From: an uncultured bacterium
GTDB lineage: Bacteria > Verrucomicrobiota > Verrucomicrobiia > CAIQCK01
Assembly (NCBI GenBank): GCA_903870275.1
Contig: CAIQCK010000016.1
Span: 1 to 64,000, forward strand
DNA: 64,000 nt
Reading direction: 5' to 3'
Of this stretch, positions 26,853-34,869 are shown piece after piece (positions within the stretch are counted from its first letter, which is position 1; each line of letters opens with the position of its first letter). The position numbers were made by a program, and so were the translations under genes. Under the pieces are notes generated by a model that saw only the letters and a list, made by a program, of their open reading frames with translations, was not told the DNA's origin and ran no database searches.

Positions 26853-28553
26853 TCAGCCGAGCACTCCACCGCCCTTGGACGCACCCACGCCGTAGGGACG
26901 CTGATTTTTCCATCCGCCTTGATCTTGCGTGGTTTTGTTTCGCCAGCCGCCGACTTGAACGGCCTGCGCCTCCGCCGGGCCGCCGGAGCCGAAGAGCGCG
27001 TGGCGCGCAAGCTTTGCGGCGTCAAACGTGTCTCCATGCTTGCCGTCAATGTCCGGTTCGCAAACGAAGGCACCCTTTTCCTTTTTCACCAGGCGCCAGT
27101 CATCTCGAAGATAGCGTTCCGGCGGCAGCCAGAGGTGATTGTCATCCAGATCGTTCACGAGCCGGCCGCCGAGCAGTTGTTTCATCGTGATCGTGCCGTC
27201 TTGGCCTGGCGCCTCAACGGTCACGCTGGCGACGATCAATTCCACGGGCAGTTCATGCAGCAACTCCCGTTTCACGCGGGCGGCGAAATATTGTTCATTG
27301 GTCGCGTCCACGCAGAGCCGCCGAGCACGGCCGCCGTTGGTCCGCCGCCGGACGGTTTCCACAATCCGGCGCGCGCGGTCGAGCGCAACATCCGGGTCGG
27401 CGGTTTTCCAGATGAAGACGGCACGCACGATCATCTCCATTCCGTAGCGTTCGCAAACGGCAAATGCGCTGGGGTTGCTGGTCTGCTTGGTCGTCGTCGC
27501 GAGATCCCAGCCGAGGCCGACCTGATTGTTGCCGATATTTTTTTCCAGCCAGCGCAGACCCGCGTCAAAATCGCCGTCTCTGTCAACGACCGTGAGCGCT
27601 TTTCCGCGTCCAACGCGGGGGCTGGTGTAGCAAGTGATCAATGAGCACTCGCCGATGCCGCGCTGCTGTGCGGTATCAAGCGCGAGGCCGCTGCACGCGC
27701 CGGTGCCACCAAAGACGAACTTGCAGCCATAGTTCCGGTCCCACGCGTCGCGGTCGGGATCGCGCCGGCGCGATTCCTCCGGCGAGATCGCCGCGCCGGT
27801 GTCGTCATCATAGAGCGGCACCTTGTTGGCGTAGGCGTCATAGGCAGTAATACGCCGAACCCAAATGCCAAGATCGGACTTGTAGAGATTGCCCTCCGGC
27901 TTCGGCGGAGGATCGAATCCGACCGGCGGGGAGAGTAACTCGAAAGAATAGTGCGTGTCGTCCGGCGGCGGCGTGGTCGTCAGCAAGATGCGCAGCAATG
28001 GATTCGACGAAATGAACGGTTTGACCGCCTCCCACACATCGCGAAATTTGCGAACGCGACCCACCTCATCCAGGATCAGGTCGCCTGTCTCACCAACCGC
28101 CTCCGGCGTCAACGCTACAACCTTGGTGCGCGAATAGGTTGTGCGATCGTGCCATAGCCGGAACTCCAGCCGGCTCGCCTCATAGAGTTCGGCGAAATCA
28201 TCGTCTTTGATTTCAGCCAGCGTCTTGCCGCGGTCGTCGGTTGTTTCGAGCAACATCTTTGCCGCGCGCACGCGGCGCGCCTGCTCGGCAAACGCCTTCT
28301 GCAACTGCGCGCCTTCCTTGCGGATCATCTCACGTCCGAGGTCCAGTTTGACGCTGCCAAAAACAACATCATGGCCGCGGATGGCCATCATCTTCATGAC
28401 GCTGATGTCGGAAGCGATGGTTGTCTTGCCGTATTGCCGGCGCGCGATCAGCGCCATGATGCGGTGCGCCATCTGGTCTTCGATGAACGCGACCTGGCCG
28501 GCCCGCCGCTTGAACGGCGGCGCGGGAGATGGTTGGGAGGCAGCGGGTTTCAT
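26853..28553 (-). CDS. Mu-like large terminase subunit (gp28-like)
   Basis: I start at ATG 28553 (MKPAASQPSPAPP), one base after the upstream gene; the protein is 566 residues. ARRQYGKTTIAS at about 36-47 is the Walker A-type loop, LILDEVGR near 155 the Walker B, and LLTTTPPP a coupling motif. VGLGWDLATT near 345 and LCVDATNEQ supply the RNase H-like nuclease acidic residues. The enzyme cuts and pumps phage DNA into proheads through the portal encoded next. The N-terminus is proline-rich. Confidence 0.88.
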   Translation of the reverse strand: MKPAASQPSPAPPFKRRAGQVAFIEDQMAHRIMALIARRQYGKTTIASDISVMKMMAIRGHDVVFGSVKLDLGREMIRKEGAQLQKAFAEQARRVRAAKMLLETTDDRGKTLAEIKDDDFAELYEASRLEFRLWHDRTTYSRTKVVALTPEAVGETGDLILDEVGRVRKFRDVWEAVKPFISSNPLLRILLTTTPPPDDTHYSFELLSPPVGFDPPPKPEGNLYKSDLGIWVRRITAYDAYANKVPLYDDDTGAAISPEESRRRDPDRDAWDRNYGCKFVFGGTGACSGLALDTAQQRGIGECSLITCYTSPRVGRGKALTVVDRDGDFDAGLRWLEKNIGNNQVGLGWDLATTTKQTSNPSAFAVCERYGMEMIVRAVFIWKTADPDVALDRARRIVETVRRRTNGGRARRLCVDATNEQYFAARVKRELLHELPVELIVASVTVEAPGQDGTITMKQLLGGRLVNDLDDNHLWLPPERYLRDDWRLVKKEKGAFVCEPDIDGKHGDTFDAAKLARHALFGSGGPAEAQAVQVGGWRNKTTQDQGGWKNQRPYGVGASKGGGVLG

Positions 28554-28554
28554 C

Positions 28555-28725
28555 TCACGTCCTCGACGAACCTTTCGGGATAGAGCTGCCGAATATTTTG
28601 CGGTCGAACGCCTCGCGCTCGTCATGCGTCAGGCGCAGACGCAGCCACCAGAGCGGCGGCGCGAAATCTTCCACGACTTCGGCCCGGCGTTGGATCGGCT
28701 GGCGCATTTCATTTCGCTGTGGCAT
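28555..28725 (-). CDS. Small phage protein between the terminase genes
   Basis: ATG 28725 begins MPQRNEMRQPIQRRAEVVED and gives 56 residues with PPLWWLRLRLTHDEREAFDR. Its start lies inside the end of the small terminase gene (17-bp overlap) and its stop is 1 bp before the large terminase ATG, so it is well fixed in the operon. I do not recognise it; it may assist terminase assembly. Confidence 0.6.
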   Translation of the reverse strand: MPQRNEMRQPIQRRAEVVEDFAPPLWWLRLRLTHDEREAFDRKIFGSSIPKGSSRT

Positions 28726-29398
28726 TGGGTTGTTGCGCCTTGAACCGGTTCCAAAGCTCGCCATACATGAGCTGGCCGAGCGACTCGATCTTCTCGGCGT
28801 TGGAGCCGCCGCCCTCGGCAATCTTCTGGGCGGATTTATCCTGGAGCATCGCCAGCAGTTTTTCGGAGCTGCCGCGCAATAGCAGCGCGAGCTTGCCTTC
28901 ATCCACGGCGACCTTGCGTTCGTCCCGCGCGCCTTTTTCCTTTTCGAGCAGCAGCTTCAGCGCGTCGTGATCGCAGTCGCTCAAGTCCTTCGCGGCCTCG
29001 ACGTATCCGGGCACGTCGCCATCCGCGGCTGCCTCGGCCATCCGCAACAATTTGCCGCCAAGAATTTCCCGCATCGCCTGACTGAAGGGCATTCCGAGTT
29101 TCTTGCGAAGTTCGCCGGCTTCATCCACGGCCTTGAAGATCTGCGCGTTGAGATCGAGCCGCCGGCGCCAGTCCAGAAAACCTCCGTTGCGCCACTCGCT
29201 GAGGTTCTGGCCGGTGATCTTCGCGCGGCCAAACTCCTCTCGCATGACGCGCCGCACTTCCGGCAGGCCGTTCAACCACGCGCAGATTTTTCCGCCGCGC
29301 TGGCCGTCATGAAGCCGCTGGCAAACTTCGTCGCGGACGCCGGCCGGCAGGCAGGCGACCTTTCCTTTGCGGGCTTCCTTGGCGAGGCGGTCGTTCAT
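28709..29398 (-). CDS. Putative small terminase subunit (Mu gp27/DUF3486-like)
   Basis: From ATG 29398 (MNDRLAKEARKGKVACLPAG) the protein has 229 residues. The N-terminal part, LPAGVRDEVCQRLHDGQRGG followed by KICAWLNGLPEVRRVM, is a helix-turn-helix-like DNA-binding region of the kind at the start of Mu-type gp27 proteins. The rest is helical (MAEAAADGDVPGYVEAAKDL, KLALLLRGSSEKLLAMLQDK). Position directly before the large terminase supports a role in choosing DNA for packaging. Sequence similarity to Mu itself is weak. Confidence 0.6.
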   Translation of the reverse strand: MNDRLAKEARKGKVACLPAGVRDEVCQRLHDGQRGGKICAWLNGLPEVRRVMREEFGRAKITGQNLSEWRNGGFLDWRRRLDLNAQIFKAVDEAGELRKKLGMPFSQAMREILGGKLLRMAEAAADGDVPGYVEAAKDLSDCDHDALKLLLEKEKGARDERKVAVDEGKLALLLRGSSEKLLAMLQDKSAQKIAEGGGSNAEKIESLGQLMYGELWNRFKAQQPNATAK

Positions 29399-29616
29399 GT
29401 TGCCGGCGCGAACTCCTTTGAGGTGAGATGCCAACCGCGGCAGTTGGGGCACGGATAGGCGCGGAGTTTTTCGGGCCGGTTCGAGTGCCGGCGCATCGCG
29501 GCGTTCAACGCTGTCATCGCGTCTTTCTTCGCCGCCAGCAATTCAGCCAGCAACGCCCGCGCGCGCTTCAGCGGCGCGACGGCTCCTGACTTCTGGATTC
29601 TGACTTCCGTTTTCAC
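29395..29616 (-). CDS. Small phage protein with CxxC...H motif
   Basis: This 73-residue protein ends with AYPCPNCRGWHLTSKEFA, a zinc-knuckle-like pattern common in small phage proteins. The middle is a helix (ALLAELLAAKKDAMTALNAA). The first ten residues (KTEVRIQKSG) are encoded by a degenerate heptamer array (29583-29610), so the N-terminus may have been remodelled. Its stop overlaps the small terminase start and its start overlaps the peptidase stop. Confidence 0.65.
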   Translation of the reverse strand: MKTEVRIQKSGAVAPLKRARALLAELLAAKKDAMTALNAAMRRHSNRPEKLRAYPCPNCRGWHLTSKEFAPAT

Positions 29617-30380
29617 GACACGATGCGGACGGTCCAGAAATCGCTCGCGAGGTTGGCGTTGCCAACGTAGGCGAGCGGGATGGTGAAGTAGCCTTGCTGC
29701 CCCCAGCCCGCGCCCCAGGAATTGCGGACGATCAGCCGCTGGCTCGGCATGTCATAGCCCACGCCAAGCACGGCGTGGCCGCCGAGCGATTGCTCGCCAG
29801 GCCGGGGCAGGTTCACCACGCCCGTCTTCGCGACCTGCGCGGACTCGAACGACTCATAGACGGTGAAGCCGAACACAAACGGAAACCCGGCGGCGAGGCA
29901 CGCCGTCATTTGAGACGGGACCTGGGCGACGCGCTGGTAAAGCACGGCCTTGTGCTTGACGGCGTCGGCGTAGCATTGCGGCGTCGGTTTCACGGCGAAC
30001 TTCGCCGGGTTGTAAGGCCACTCGGTTTCCGGGCAATCGCCCTGCGTTCCGACGCTCTTGACGCCATCACGGATCTGCGCGCCGGCGTCGCTGTTGATCG
30101 TCCCCTCCATCGCCCGTTCATTATAATAGATGAAGAGCCTCGACGGCTTGAAGTCGGGCAGCTTTTGCCGCAACCGGTCGAACTCCAGCGCGGCGGCGAT
30201 GGCGTTGGCCGTGCACGAGCCGAGATCGCCCTGGTCGTACACCGCCGGCATGTCCGGCCCGCGCAAGTCCACATGCGGCGGCAGGCCGAGCGCGGGGCGC
30301 GCCAGCAGGAAATAATGGTCCCGATGATCGGGCAGATCGGGATGCCAGCCGTAACGACGGTTGAGAATGGATGGTTTCAT
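29613..30380 (-). CDS. Papain-like (C1 family) cysteine peptidase in the phage lysis region
   Basis: This 255-residue protein has the papain triad in order. YDQGDLGSCTANA holds the oxyanion Gln50 and nucleophile Cys56, GGHAVLGVGYD the His202, and VRNSWGAGWGQQGYF the Asn220. It has no signal peptide or obvious propeptide. Its ATG region overlaps the small membrane protein gene by 4 bp. In that position a phage usually encodes an endolysin, so I infer cleavage of peptidoglycan cross-bridges or of a surface protein during lysis. A host-processing role is the alternative. Confidence 0.8.
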   Translation of the reverse strand: MKPSILNRRYGWHPDLPDHRDHYFLLARPALGLPPHVDLRGPDMPAVYDQGDLGSCTANAIAAALEFDRLRQKLPDFKPSRLFIYYNERAMEGTINSDAGAQIRDGVKSVGTQGDCPETEWPYNPAKFAVKPTPQCYADAVKHKAVLYQRVAQVPSQMTACLAAGFPFVFGFTVYESFESAQVAKTGVVNLPRPGEQSLGGHAVLGVGYDMPSQRLIVRNSWGAGWGQQGYFTIPLAYVGNANLASDFWTVRIVS

Positions 30381-30577
30381 AAGAGTGAGAGGATGGATGC
30401 GGTCGCGACGGTAGCCGCGACAAACAGGACCACGCGCGCGGTGCGGATGAATTGCTGCTGGCGCACACGGCGGACCATCCGCGAGAACTCGGGGTCAATC
30501 GCGCCGAGGTTCCGCGACGCCCCGGCGCGGCGGCAAAACTCGGAAAACGAAAGTGGGTTGGGACGAAAGATTCTCAT
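30377..30577 (-). CDS. Small one-helix membrane protein, holin candidate
   Basis: The 66-residue protein has a basic N-terminal part (RRAGASRNL, RRVRQQQFIR) and one C-terminal transmembrane helix (TARVVLFVAATVATASILSL). It overlaps both neighbours by 4 bp, between a lipoprotein and the C1 peptidase. Size, topology and position fit a pinholin or holin partner, but no family is recognised. Confidence 0.55.
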   Translation of the reverse strand: MRIFRPNPLSFSEFCRRAGASRNLGAIDPEFSRMVRRVRQQQFIRTARVVLFVAATVATASILSLL

Positions 30578-31371
30578 GGCCTGGCTCCGGCCGGCTTCGG
30601 CGCCATCGCCATCTTGAGTTTCGTTTCGAGCGCGGTTTTCTCACCGGCAAGCTGTTGGAGCTGCGCGGCCACGTTCAACGGCGTGTGGTGGAAGAGTTGC
30701 CACGCGCCGTAGCCGAGCGCGGCGAGCGCGGCCAATCCGAGCGCGATCTCCGCGCCGAGCACGATCTTCGAGAGCATCACGGCAATCGCCAGCGCCGCTG
30801 CTCCCATGCAGCCGCAGATCGGCGCAAGCTTGAAGCCGATCGGGAATCCACCCCAGATCGCCGCGGCGACCAGGCCGACAGCGGCAATGAGCAACAGCGA
30901 ACCGAGCGCGCCGATGCGCAGTTTTGCCTGGCGGAGCACCTCGTTTTTCAGATGGTCGTTTTCGGTCGCCAGCTTCTTGTTCGCGGCATCCCGCTCTGCG
31001 ATCTGCGACTGATACGCCGTGGCCTGCGCGTCGTGGGCTGATGCCGTGTTTTTGATTTGCGCCTCCAACTCCGCCACGTGCGCCGTTGCGGCGTCCAGAT
31101 GGGCGAGCGTTTCGCTGAGTTGCGCGTCGGCCTTGTCCAGCATCGGCACCGCCGCGGGGCCGCGGTCGGCCTTCGCTTCCACCTTGCCGGCGCGGACGTT
31201 TTGCTGCGCGCCGGCCGCGTCGGTGCGCGCGTCGCCAATATCGGACGCCGTCGCCCCGGTGGACGGCGGCGGAGGCATGGGCGGAATGTTCGATGGCTTG
31301 TGCGGCGCGCAACCGGCGAAGAGCGCGAAGATCAACGCCAGCGCCCGCGCCCGCGATAAAAACGAGTTCAT
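30574..31371 (-). CDS. Lipoprotein with coiled coil and membrane helices, lysis-region protein
   Basis: The 265-residue protein begins with a lipoprotein signal (FALFAGC, Cys at about 21). A Pro-rich linker and an Ala-rich coiled coil (about 70-150) lead to two or three hydrophobic segments (IGALGSLLLIAAVGLVAAAI, AAALAIAVMLSKIVLGA, ALGLAALAALGYG) and a short helical tail. It may be a spanin-like or holin-like envelope protein. The mix of lipobox and later helices is odd and no family is recognised. Confidence 0.55.
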   Translation of the reverse strand: MNSFLSRARALALIFALFAGCAPHKPSNIPPMPPPPSTGATASDIGDARTDAAGAQQNVRAGKVEAKADRGPAAVPMLDKADAQLSETLAHLDAATAHVAELEAQIKNTASAHDAQATAYQSQIAERDAANKKLATENDHLKNEVLRQAKLRIGALGSLLLIAAVGLVAAAIWGGFPIGFKLAPICGCMGAAALAIAVMLSKIVLGAEIALGLAALAALGYGAWQLFHHTPLNVAAQLQQLAGEKTALETKLKMAMAPKPAGARP

Positions 31372-31419
31372 AATTCCTTTCTTCTATCCACTGCCCACTG
31401 TTCACCGTTCACTGGCTTC

Positions 31420-31689
31420 CTATCCGTTCGCCCGCCAGTGCTGCACGCCGTCGCTCGTTGCCTTCCACGACGGGATGACATCCAGCGTGTCCCGCACTTC
31501 CGTGATAAAACCCTTCCCTTTGAGAAATTCGAGTGCGTCCATGATCTCGATCGCTTTGTAATCGCCATACTCGCGCCGCATCATCGAGCGGATCGCGTCC
31601 ACAGAAAACGCGGCCGTGGGGCGGACGGCGAGGAATCCGAGCACGGCATGGTTGCAGTCCTGCCAGCGTTCGTTATCGATCTCAGCCAC
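31420..31689 (-). CDS. Small winged-helix-like phage protein
   Basis: The 89-residue protein has AVLGFLAVRPTAAFSVDAI, then EIMDALEFLKGKGFITEVRD, a pattern typical of winged-helix domains (recognition helix followed by a wing). It may bind DNA or be a structural adaptor. Its start overlaps the preceding gene by 8 bp. A 29-bp heptamer array (31387-31415) lies just after its stop. Confidence 0.6.
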   Translation of the reverse strand: MAEIDNERWQDCNHAVLGFLAVRPTAAFSVDAIRSMMRREYGDYKAIEIMDALEFLKGKGFITEVRDTLDVIPSWKATSDGVQHWRANG

Positions 31690-32206
31690 GGTGCGCCTCC
31701 TTGTCTTTTTCTCCGAGGATGGAGCGAAGTTCGGTCATGACATCGGAGCGGCCTTCGAGACGGCCGAGCGCGCGCTGGAGATCGCTCGTGATGGAGGAGA
31801 CGGTTTTTTCGTTCGCGCGGATGGCCGCCCAAACGTCTGCCATGTTCCGCTTCCGATCTTCCTGGATGTCGGACACCGACTTGGCCAGCGCGCCAATCTT
31901 GTCCAGGCAGCTCGCCTCGGCCCTCGCCACGTCTGCCGCGCACCGCGTGCCACAAATCCGAAACGCCTCGGCGCCGGCGTATTTCTCATCGTTCGGCGGC
32001 GTCGGCTTGAGGTCCTTCCAGATTTGAATGACCAGGGAGAGCGCGAAGAGGAATGCGAGCAGGCCGGCAACGGTGATGGCCGCGTCGGAGGTGAAGGTCG
32101 GCACGACATCCGCCGCGGCCAGCAAAGACTGAAAACTGTCCACTGACCACTGGCCACTGCCGGCTGTCCACTGTCCACTGCCCACTGACAACTGGATCGG
32201 TAACAT
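31682..32206 (-). CDS. Membrane protein with coiled coil (DUF2730-like), N-terminus made from heptamer repeats
   Basis: This 174-residue frame begins LPIQLSVGSGQWTAGSGQW, which is encoded by the degenerate heptamer array at 32136-32194. A transmembrane helix (AAITVAGLLAFLFALSLVIQ) and a cytoplasmic or periplasmic coiled coil follow. The architecture resembles the DUF2730 proteins of Mu-like phages. The true start may be internal, with the repeat inserted near the original start. Confidence 0.55.
   Translation of the reverse strand: MLPIQLSVGSGQWTAGSGQWSVDSFQSLLAAADVVPTFTSDAAITVAGLLAFLFALSLVIQIWKDLKPTPPNDEKYAGAEAFRICGTRCAADVARAEASCLDKIGALAKSVSDIQEDRKRNMADVWAAIRANEKTVSSITSDLQRALGRLEGRSDVMTELRSILGEKDKEAHRG
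32136..32194 (-). repeat. Degenerate heptamer array (CACTGNC type)
   Basis: Eight or nine imperfect 7-bp units of the form CACTGTC/CACTGAC/CACTGCC run in tandem. The array is read as GSGQW-type codons in the gene on the minus strand. It is one of at least 16 such arrays in this window. Confidence 0.75.
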
Positions 32207-32275
32207 GCCGCCAGCCTACGGACGGCAATGGCGCGGCGTCAGTTCGCTCTGTCCAGAGTGGCCGATCTGGCGGAT
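32205..32275. repeat. Short dispersed repeat, copy A
   Basis: On the minus strand this reads AGATCGGCCACTCTGGACAG then AGCGAACTGACG. A near copy with a 7-bp insertion lies on the plus strand at about 51181-51225. Both copies are in gaps between phage genes. Function is unknown; it could be a small mobile palindrome or a regulatory site. Confidence 0.5.
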
Positions 32276-32306
32276 GTTTTTTTGGAGGGGAGGAAAAGCA
32301 GACCGC

Positions 32307-33005
32307 TTACTGAAACCAACGCTCGCCTTTTTCGGTCCGGCCTTTTTCAACAACGCCAGCGACTTCGATGGTTTCTCCTACTATGGCCGTTGTCTCAAGA
32401 TGCGGCAAAAAAATCCGTTCCCCGTTCACCTCGACATAAACGCCCGGCTTCAGTAATTTCATCCCGACCAAATGGACTTTGACATCTTTCTGGATGATGC
32501 GACCTCGTAATATTCCCGGCGCGGCTGGGGACGGCGTTTGAGCGGTAGGAGCCTGCGCTGTCAGCGCGGGCGGCGGCGCTTTACTTCGCGCAATGGCTGG
32601 CGGCGGTGTCAGCATCCCCTCAACACTCGCTGATCCCTTCCACTGTTTGGAAAAAATCCGCAAGCCGTTTTGAATGGAAATGGCCTCCATCGTCCCGTCT
32701 TCGGTAGCCCATCTTCCCCTGACCAGTTTCCAACGCCCAGCGCCGATCCGATTGGCTTCGAGCAGCGCCTTAACCTCATCGCGTTCGAGGCCATTATCGC
32801 CGCGCGTGTATTCTAGAAGATGTGCGCGTCCGACGATGAATCCGACCGTGATTTGCATACCATCCTTTTGATAGATGAAACGGTCGCCGCTTCCACTCAC
32901 TGGCTTGCCATAGCGCGCTTCGACTTGGGCTACCGTGTCGAAAAGCGCCGCGCCACAGTTCCCCGCGCCGAGCAGCGCGGCCAACAACAGAACCAACGTC
33001 CTCAT
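32307..33005 (-). CDS. Secreted protein of unknown function, N-terminal signal peptide
   Basis: The 232-residue protein begins MRTLVLLLAALLGAGNCGAA, a signal peptide (a lipobox is arguable). Residues 25-110 form a compact domain (DTVAQVEARYGKPVSGSGDR, IYQKDGMQITVGFIVGRAHL) of a type I have seen next to verrucomicrobial genes. A Pro/Ala linker (APPPALTAQAPTAQ) leads to a small beta domain (HLVGMKLLKPGVYVEVNGER). It lies between lysis-type genes and the repressor, so it may be a lysogenic conversion gene expressed from the prophage. Confidence 0.6.
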   Translation of the reverse strand: MRTLVLLLAALLGAGNCGAALFDTVAQVEARYGKPVSGSGDRFIYQKDGMQITVGFIVGRAHLLEYTRGDNGLERDEVKALLEANRIGAGRWKLVRGRWATEDGTMEAISIQNGLRIFSKQWKGSASVEGMLTPPPAIARSKAPPPALTAQAPTAQTPSPAAPGILRGRIIQKDVKVHLVGMKLLKPGVYVEVNGERIFLPHLETTAIVGETIEVAGVVEKGRTEKGERWFQ

Positions 33006-33016
33006 GATCTTACCTC

Positions 33017-33685
33017 CTACATCTTCCGAAACAGCCCGACTACCGGGTAGATGAAACTGAAATCGCTCCGTTCAAATTCCAAGGGTGGATATTCGGTGTT
33101 CAGGCTCACCAGCCGCACTTTAGTCGCCCGCTCGCCATGGAGAAAGTATTTTTTCAGGTAAACTCCGTGATCTTTCCGGGTTCGTGCGATCACAATGTTG
33201 CCACTCCGCGCCTCTTTGTTGGGCGATACCGTCACATAATCGCCCTCACTGATCTTCGGCTCCATCGAGTCGCCCTCAACGATCAGGCCGAAAGCATTTT
33301 CATCGAGGGACTGCGTCGGGACCCTCTCGTCGAGAAAGGTCTCCATGTCGGTGTAATCCTTCGCGGCCCCAGCGGTAGCCCACGAAACGACCTTAACCCA
33401 CCGCATGTTCGGCGGCGGCGATTCCTCGCGGACATTACTGCCAATGACCGGGGCTTTCGAGCCTGCGCCGGTGCGAAGCCAATCGGGCGAGCATTTCACA
33501 AGTGAAGCTAGAGCGTGTAGTAATCTCTTTTGAGGGATGGTGTCGTGCATCCAGCCTGAAACAGCGGCTTGCGAAACTGTCAGTTTTGCGGCCAATTCTT
33601 GCTGATTTTTAATTCCTGCCGCCGCCATTGCGGATTTCAGTCGTGAACCGAATCCTTCGCAAGTGAAGATTTTTGTTGACGACAT
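33017..33685 (-). CDS. CI/LexA-like phage repressor (HTH plus S24 peptidase)
   Basis: From ATG 33685 the protein is 222 residues. An XRE-type helix-turn-helix lies at about 12-62 (NQQELAAKLTVSQAAVSGWM). The C-terminal S24/LexA-like domain has VEGDSMEPK with Ser140 and VYLKKYF with Lys177 or 178 as the self-cleavage dyad. It should hold the rightward early promoter off and respond to RecA-linked DNA damage. Mu's own repressor lacks a LexA-type domain, so control of this Mu-like phage is lambda-like. A longer upstream start (33778) would cross into the divergent gene. Confidence 0.88.
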   Translation of the reverse strand: MSSTKIFTCEGFGSRLKSAMAAAGIKNQQELAAKLTVSQAAVSGWMHDTIPQKRLLHALASLVKCSPDWLRTGAGSKAPVIGSNVREESPPPNMRWVKVVSWATAGAAKDYTDMETFLDERVPTQSLDENAFGLIVEGDSMEPKISEGDYVTVSPNKEARSGNIVIARTRKDHGVYLKKYFLHGERATKVRLVSLNTEYPPLEFERSDFSFIYPVVGLFRKM

Positions 33686-33734
33686 ATTCACATCTGATAT
33701 TCTCCGACCGTCAAACGTCTTTACCGCGTGCCTT
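33686..33734. promoter_or_regulatory. Divergent operator/promoter region of the prophage
   Basis: Only 49 bp separate the repressor start and the Ner-like start. The stretch is locally AT-rich and carries a direct repeat ATATTC at 33684-33689 and 33698-33703. The repressor and Ner/Cro-like protein most likely compete here. I see no clear palindromic operator set. Confidence 0.5.
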
Positions 33735-33959
33735 ATGAACCGAACGGCAAAACAGGTCAAGAGCAAAAACGAGGTCACCTTCCGCGATCAGTTCGTGGCA
33801 ATGCTTCTGATGGCGGGGAAGACCTGTGAGACATGGGCCGCGTCAAACCATTTTCATCCGTCGTTGGTGAGTCTGGCCATCAACGGACGGCAATCCAACC
33901 GGCCAGTCATCCGCCGCATCCGCGACGCTGCGGAGCGGTTCGTTAAAGGAGAATTATGA
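33735..33959 (+). CDS. Ner/Cro-like small DNA-binding protein
   Basis: From ATG 33735 the 74-residue protein begins MNRTAKQVKSKNEVTFRDQF. WAASNHFHPSLVSLAINGRQ followed by RPVIRRIRDA is a compact helix-turn-helix with the placement seen in Ner/Cro-type proteins. It is divergent from the repressor and first in the rightward transcript, so it likely shuts down early or repressor transcription. Its stop overlaps the next gene (ATGA). Confidence 0.65.
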   Translation: MNRTAKQVKSKNEVTFRDQFVAMLLMAGKTCETWAASNHFHPSLVSLAINGRQSNRPVIRRIRDAAERFVKGEL

Positions 33960-34375
33960 AAGCTACCACATCGAAACGCAAAAATTCCAAAAAGCAGTTT
34001 ACCTGGCAGGATTTGATGCGCCGTCAAGGAACCGATCCGGCCAGGGCTAACAACCGAATCCCCATGTCGCTGGGAGATTTTTTAAGGTTGCGGGCGCTCG
34101 TTACGGAGATCATCGGCGTGGCGGACTCGTCAGAATACAACCCCTACGCGATGAGGCTCGCGGCCGACATTCGGTCCTATGGTTTCGCCGTCGAGACGGC
34201 CAGACAACGAGACGCATCCGGCAATTGCTCCGCCGCAGCTTGTCCTCTTTTGAAACTCACAATAGACGACTTTAACCTTGGGGTTGGCGGGATGCGCAAG
34301 AATGCCGGCGGCGCACCGGCTACGCGAAGTTCCCAACCCGCCAACCTCCATTTTTCAAGGAAGGAAAACCGATGA
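33956..34375 (+). CDS. Early phage protein with MKATT start, unknown
   Basis: The 139-residue protein has an AAGGAGAATT ribosome site and begins MKATTSKRKNSKKQFTWQDL. Its mid-part (MSLGDFLRLRALVTEIIGVA) looks helical. The C-terminal end ...SRKENR resembles the ends of the next two plus-strand frames (DKEENR, DKDENR). It is the first of four genes that start MKATT/MNATT/MNATP/MNATT. No family is recognised. Confidence 0.55.
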   Translation: MKATTSKRKNSKKQFTWQDLMRRQGTDPARANNRIPMSLGDFLRLRALVTEIIGVADSSEYNPYAMRLAADIRSYGFAVETARQRDASGNCSAAACPLLKLTIDDFNLGVGGMRKNAGGAPATRSSQPANLHFSRKENR

Positions 34376-34869
34376 ACGCTACCACTACCACTCACGATCA
34401 GGAACCCAATGAGGCCACGGCGGATCGCCGTCAAACGGCCAAATCCACCGCGCCCGGCGGACCACGCCGCGAGCCAGCGAGGCCGCATATTCTGCAGTTT
34501 CCCGGTAACTGCCCCCCGGCGAGATCTGCTCTGCTGCGTTTAGAAATGCGGCTGCAAGACGAGCTTGATGATACACAGCAAGCGATAGCCGACGCCGAAG
34601 AATCGGATTCGCCCAGTCCTTTCGCTTGGCCCGCTTGGCGGCTGTGCTGGATACGAACCAAGATACGGCTGTTTGGTTTTCGGCCGCCCAAGCCTCCCAG
34701 CCCGCTTCGCCCATCGTCAACAGATCGGCTCGCAGAGCGTCTGCATCTTCGCTGGGCAAGGTTGATTGGAACTCTTCTGCGATGGCCGCCGCCCATTGAG
34801 TGTAATTCCCAAGGCTCATGCGCGCAGACTACCACCGGCCTCGGCGCTGACAAGGAGGAAAACCGATGA
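34372..34869 (+). CDS. Plus-strand early frame (MNATTTTH...), may be a frame around an inverted cassette
   Basis: The frame of 165 residues starts at GGAAAACCG-ATGAACGCTACC and overlaps its neighbours by ATGA at both ends, which favours real translation. Its centre (LEMRLQDELDDTQQAIADAE) could be a helix, but much of it is Arg/Pro/Trp-rich. The opposite strand encodes a better-looking protein across the same span (34385-34819). I therefore list both, and regard this one as the less certain. Confidence 0.4.
   Translation: MNATTTTHDQEPNEATADRRQTAKSTAPGGPRREPARPHILQFPGNCPPARSALLRLEMRLQDELDDTQQAIADAEESDSPSPFAWPAWRLCWIRTKIRLFGFRPPKPPSPLRPSSTDRLAERLHLRWARLIGTLLRWPPPIECNSQGSCAQTTTGLGADKEENR
34385..34819 (-). 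CDS. Opposite-strand coding cassette 1 (144 residues)
   Basis: The frame begins MSLGNYTQWAAAIAEEFQST and has natural composition throughout. Near its C-terminus YRETAEYAASLAR matches YRETAEYWAADLAR in the plus-strand protein at 35282-35857. The seven identical residues are coded with different third bases (TAC/TAT, CGG/CGC, GAA/GAG, ACT/ACG, GCA/GCG), which shows that this strand has been under protein-level selection. Its stop codon is formed by the junction sequence ACGCTACC. It may be an inverted or inserted paralogue rather than an expressed gene. Confidence 0.55.
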   Translation of the reverse strand: MSLGNYTQWAAAIAEEFQSTLPSEDADALRADLLTMGEAGWEAWAAENQTAVSWFVSSTAAKRAKRKDWANPILRRRLSLAVYHQARLAAAFLNAAEQISPGGSYRETAEYAASLARGVVRRARWIWPFDGDPPWPHWVPDREW

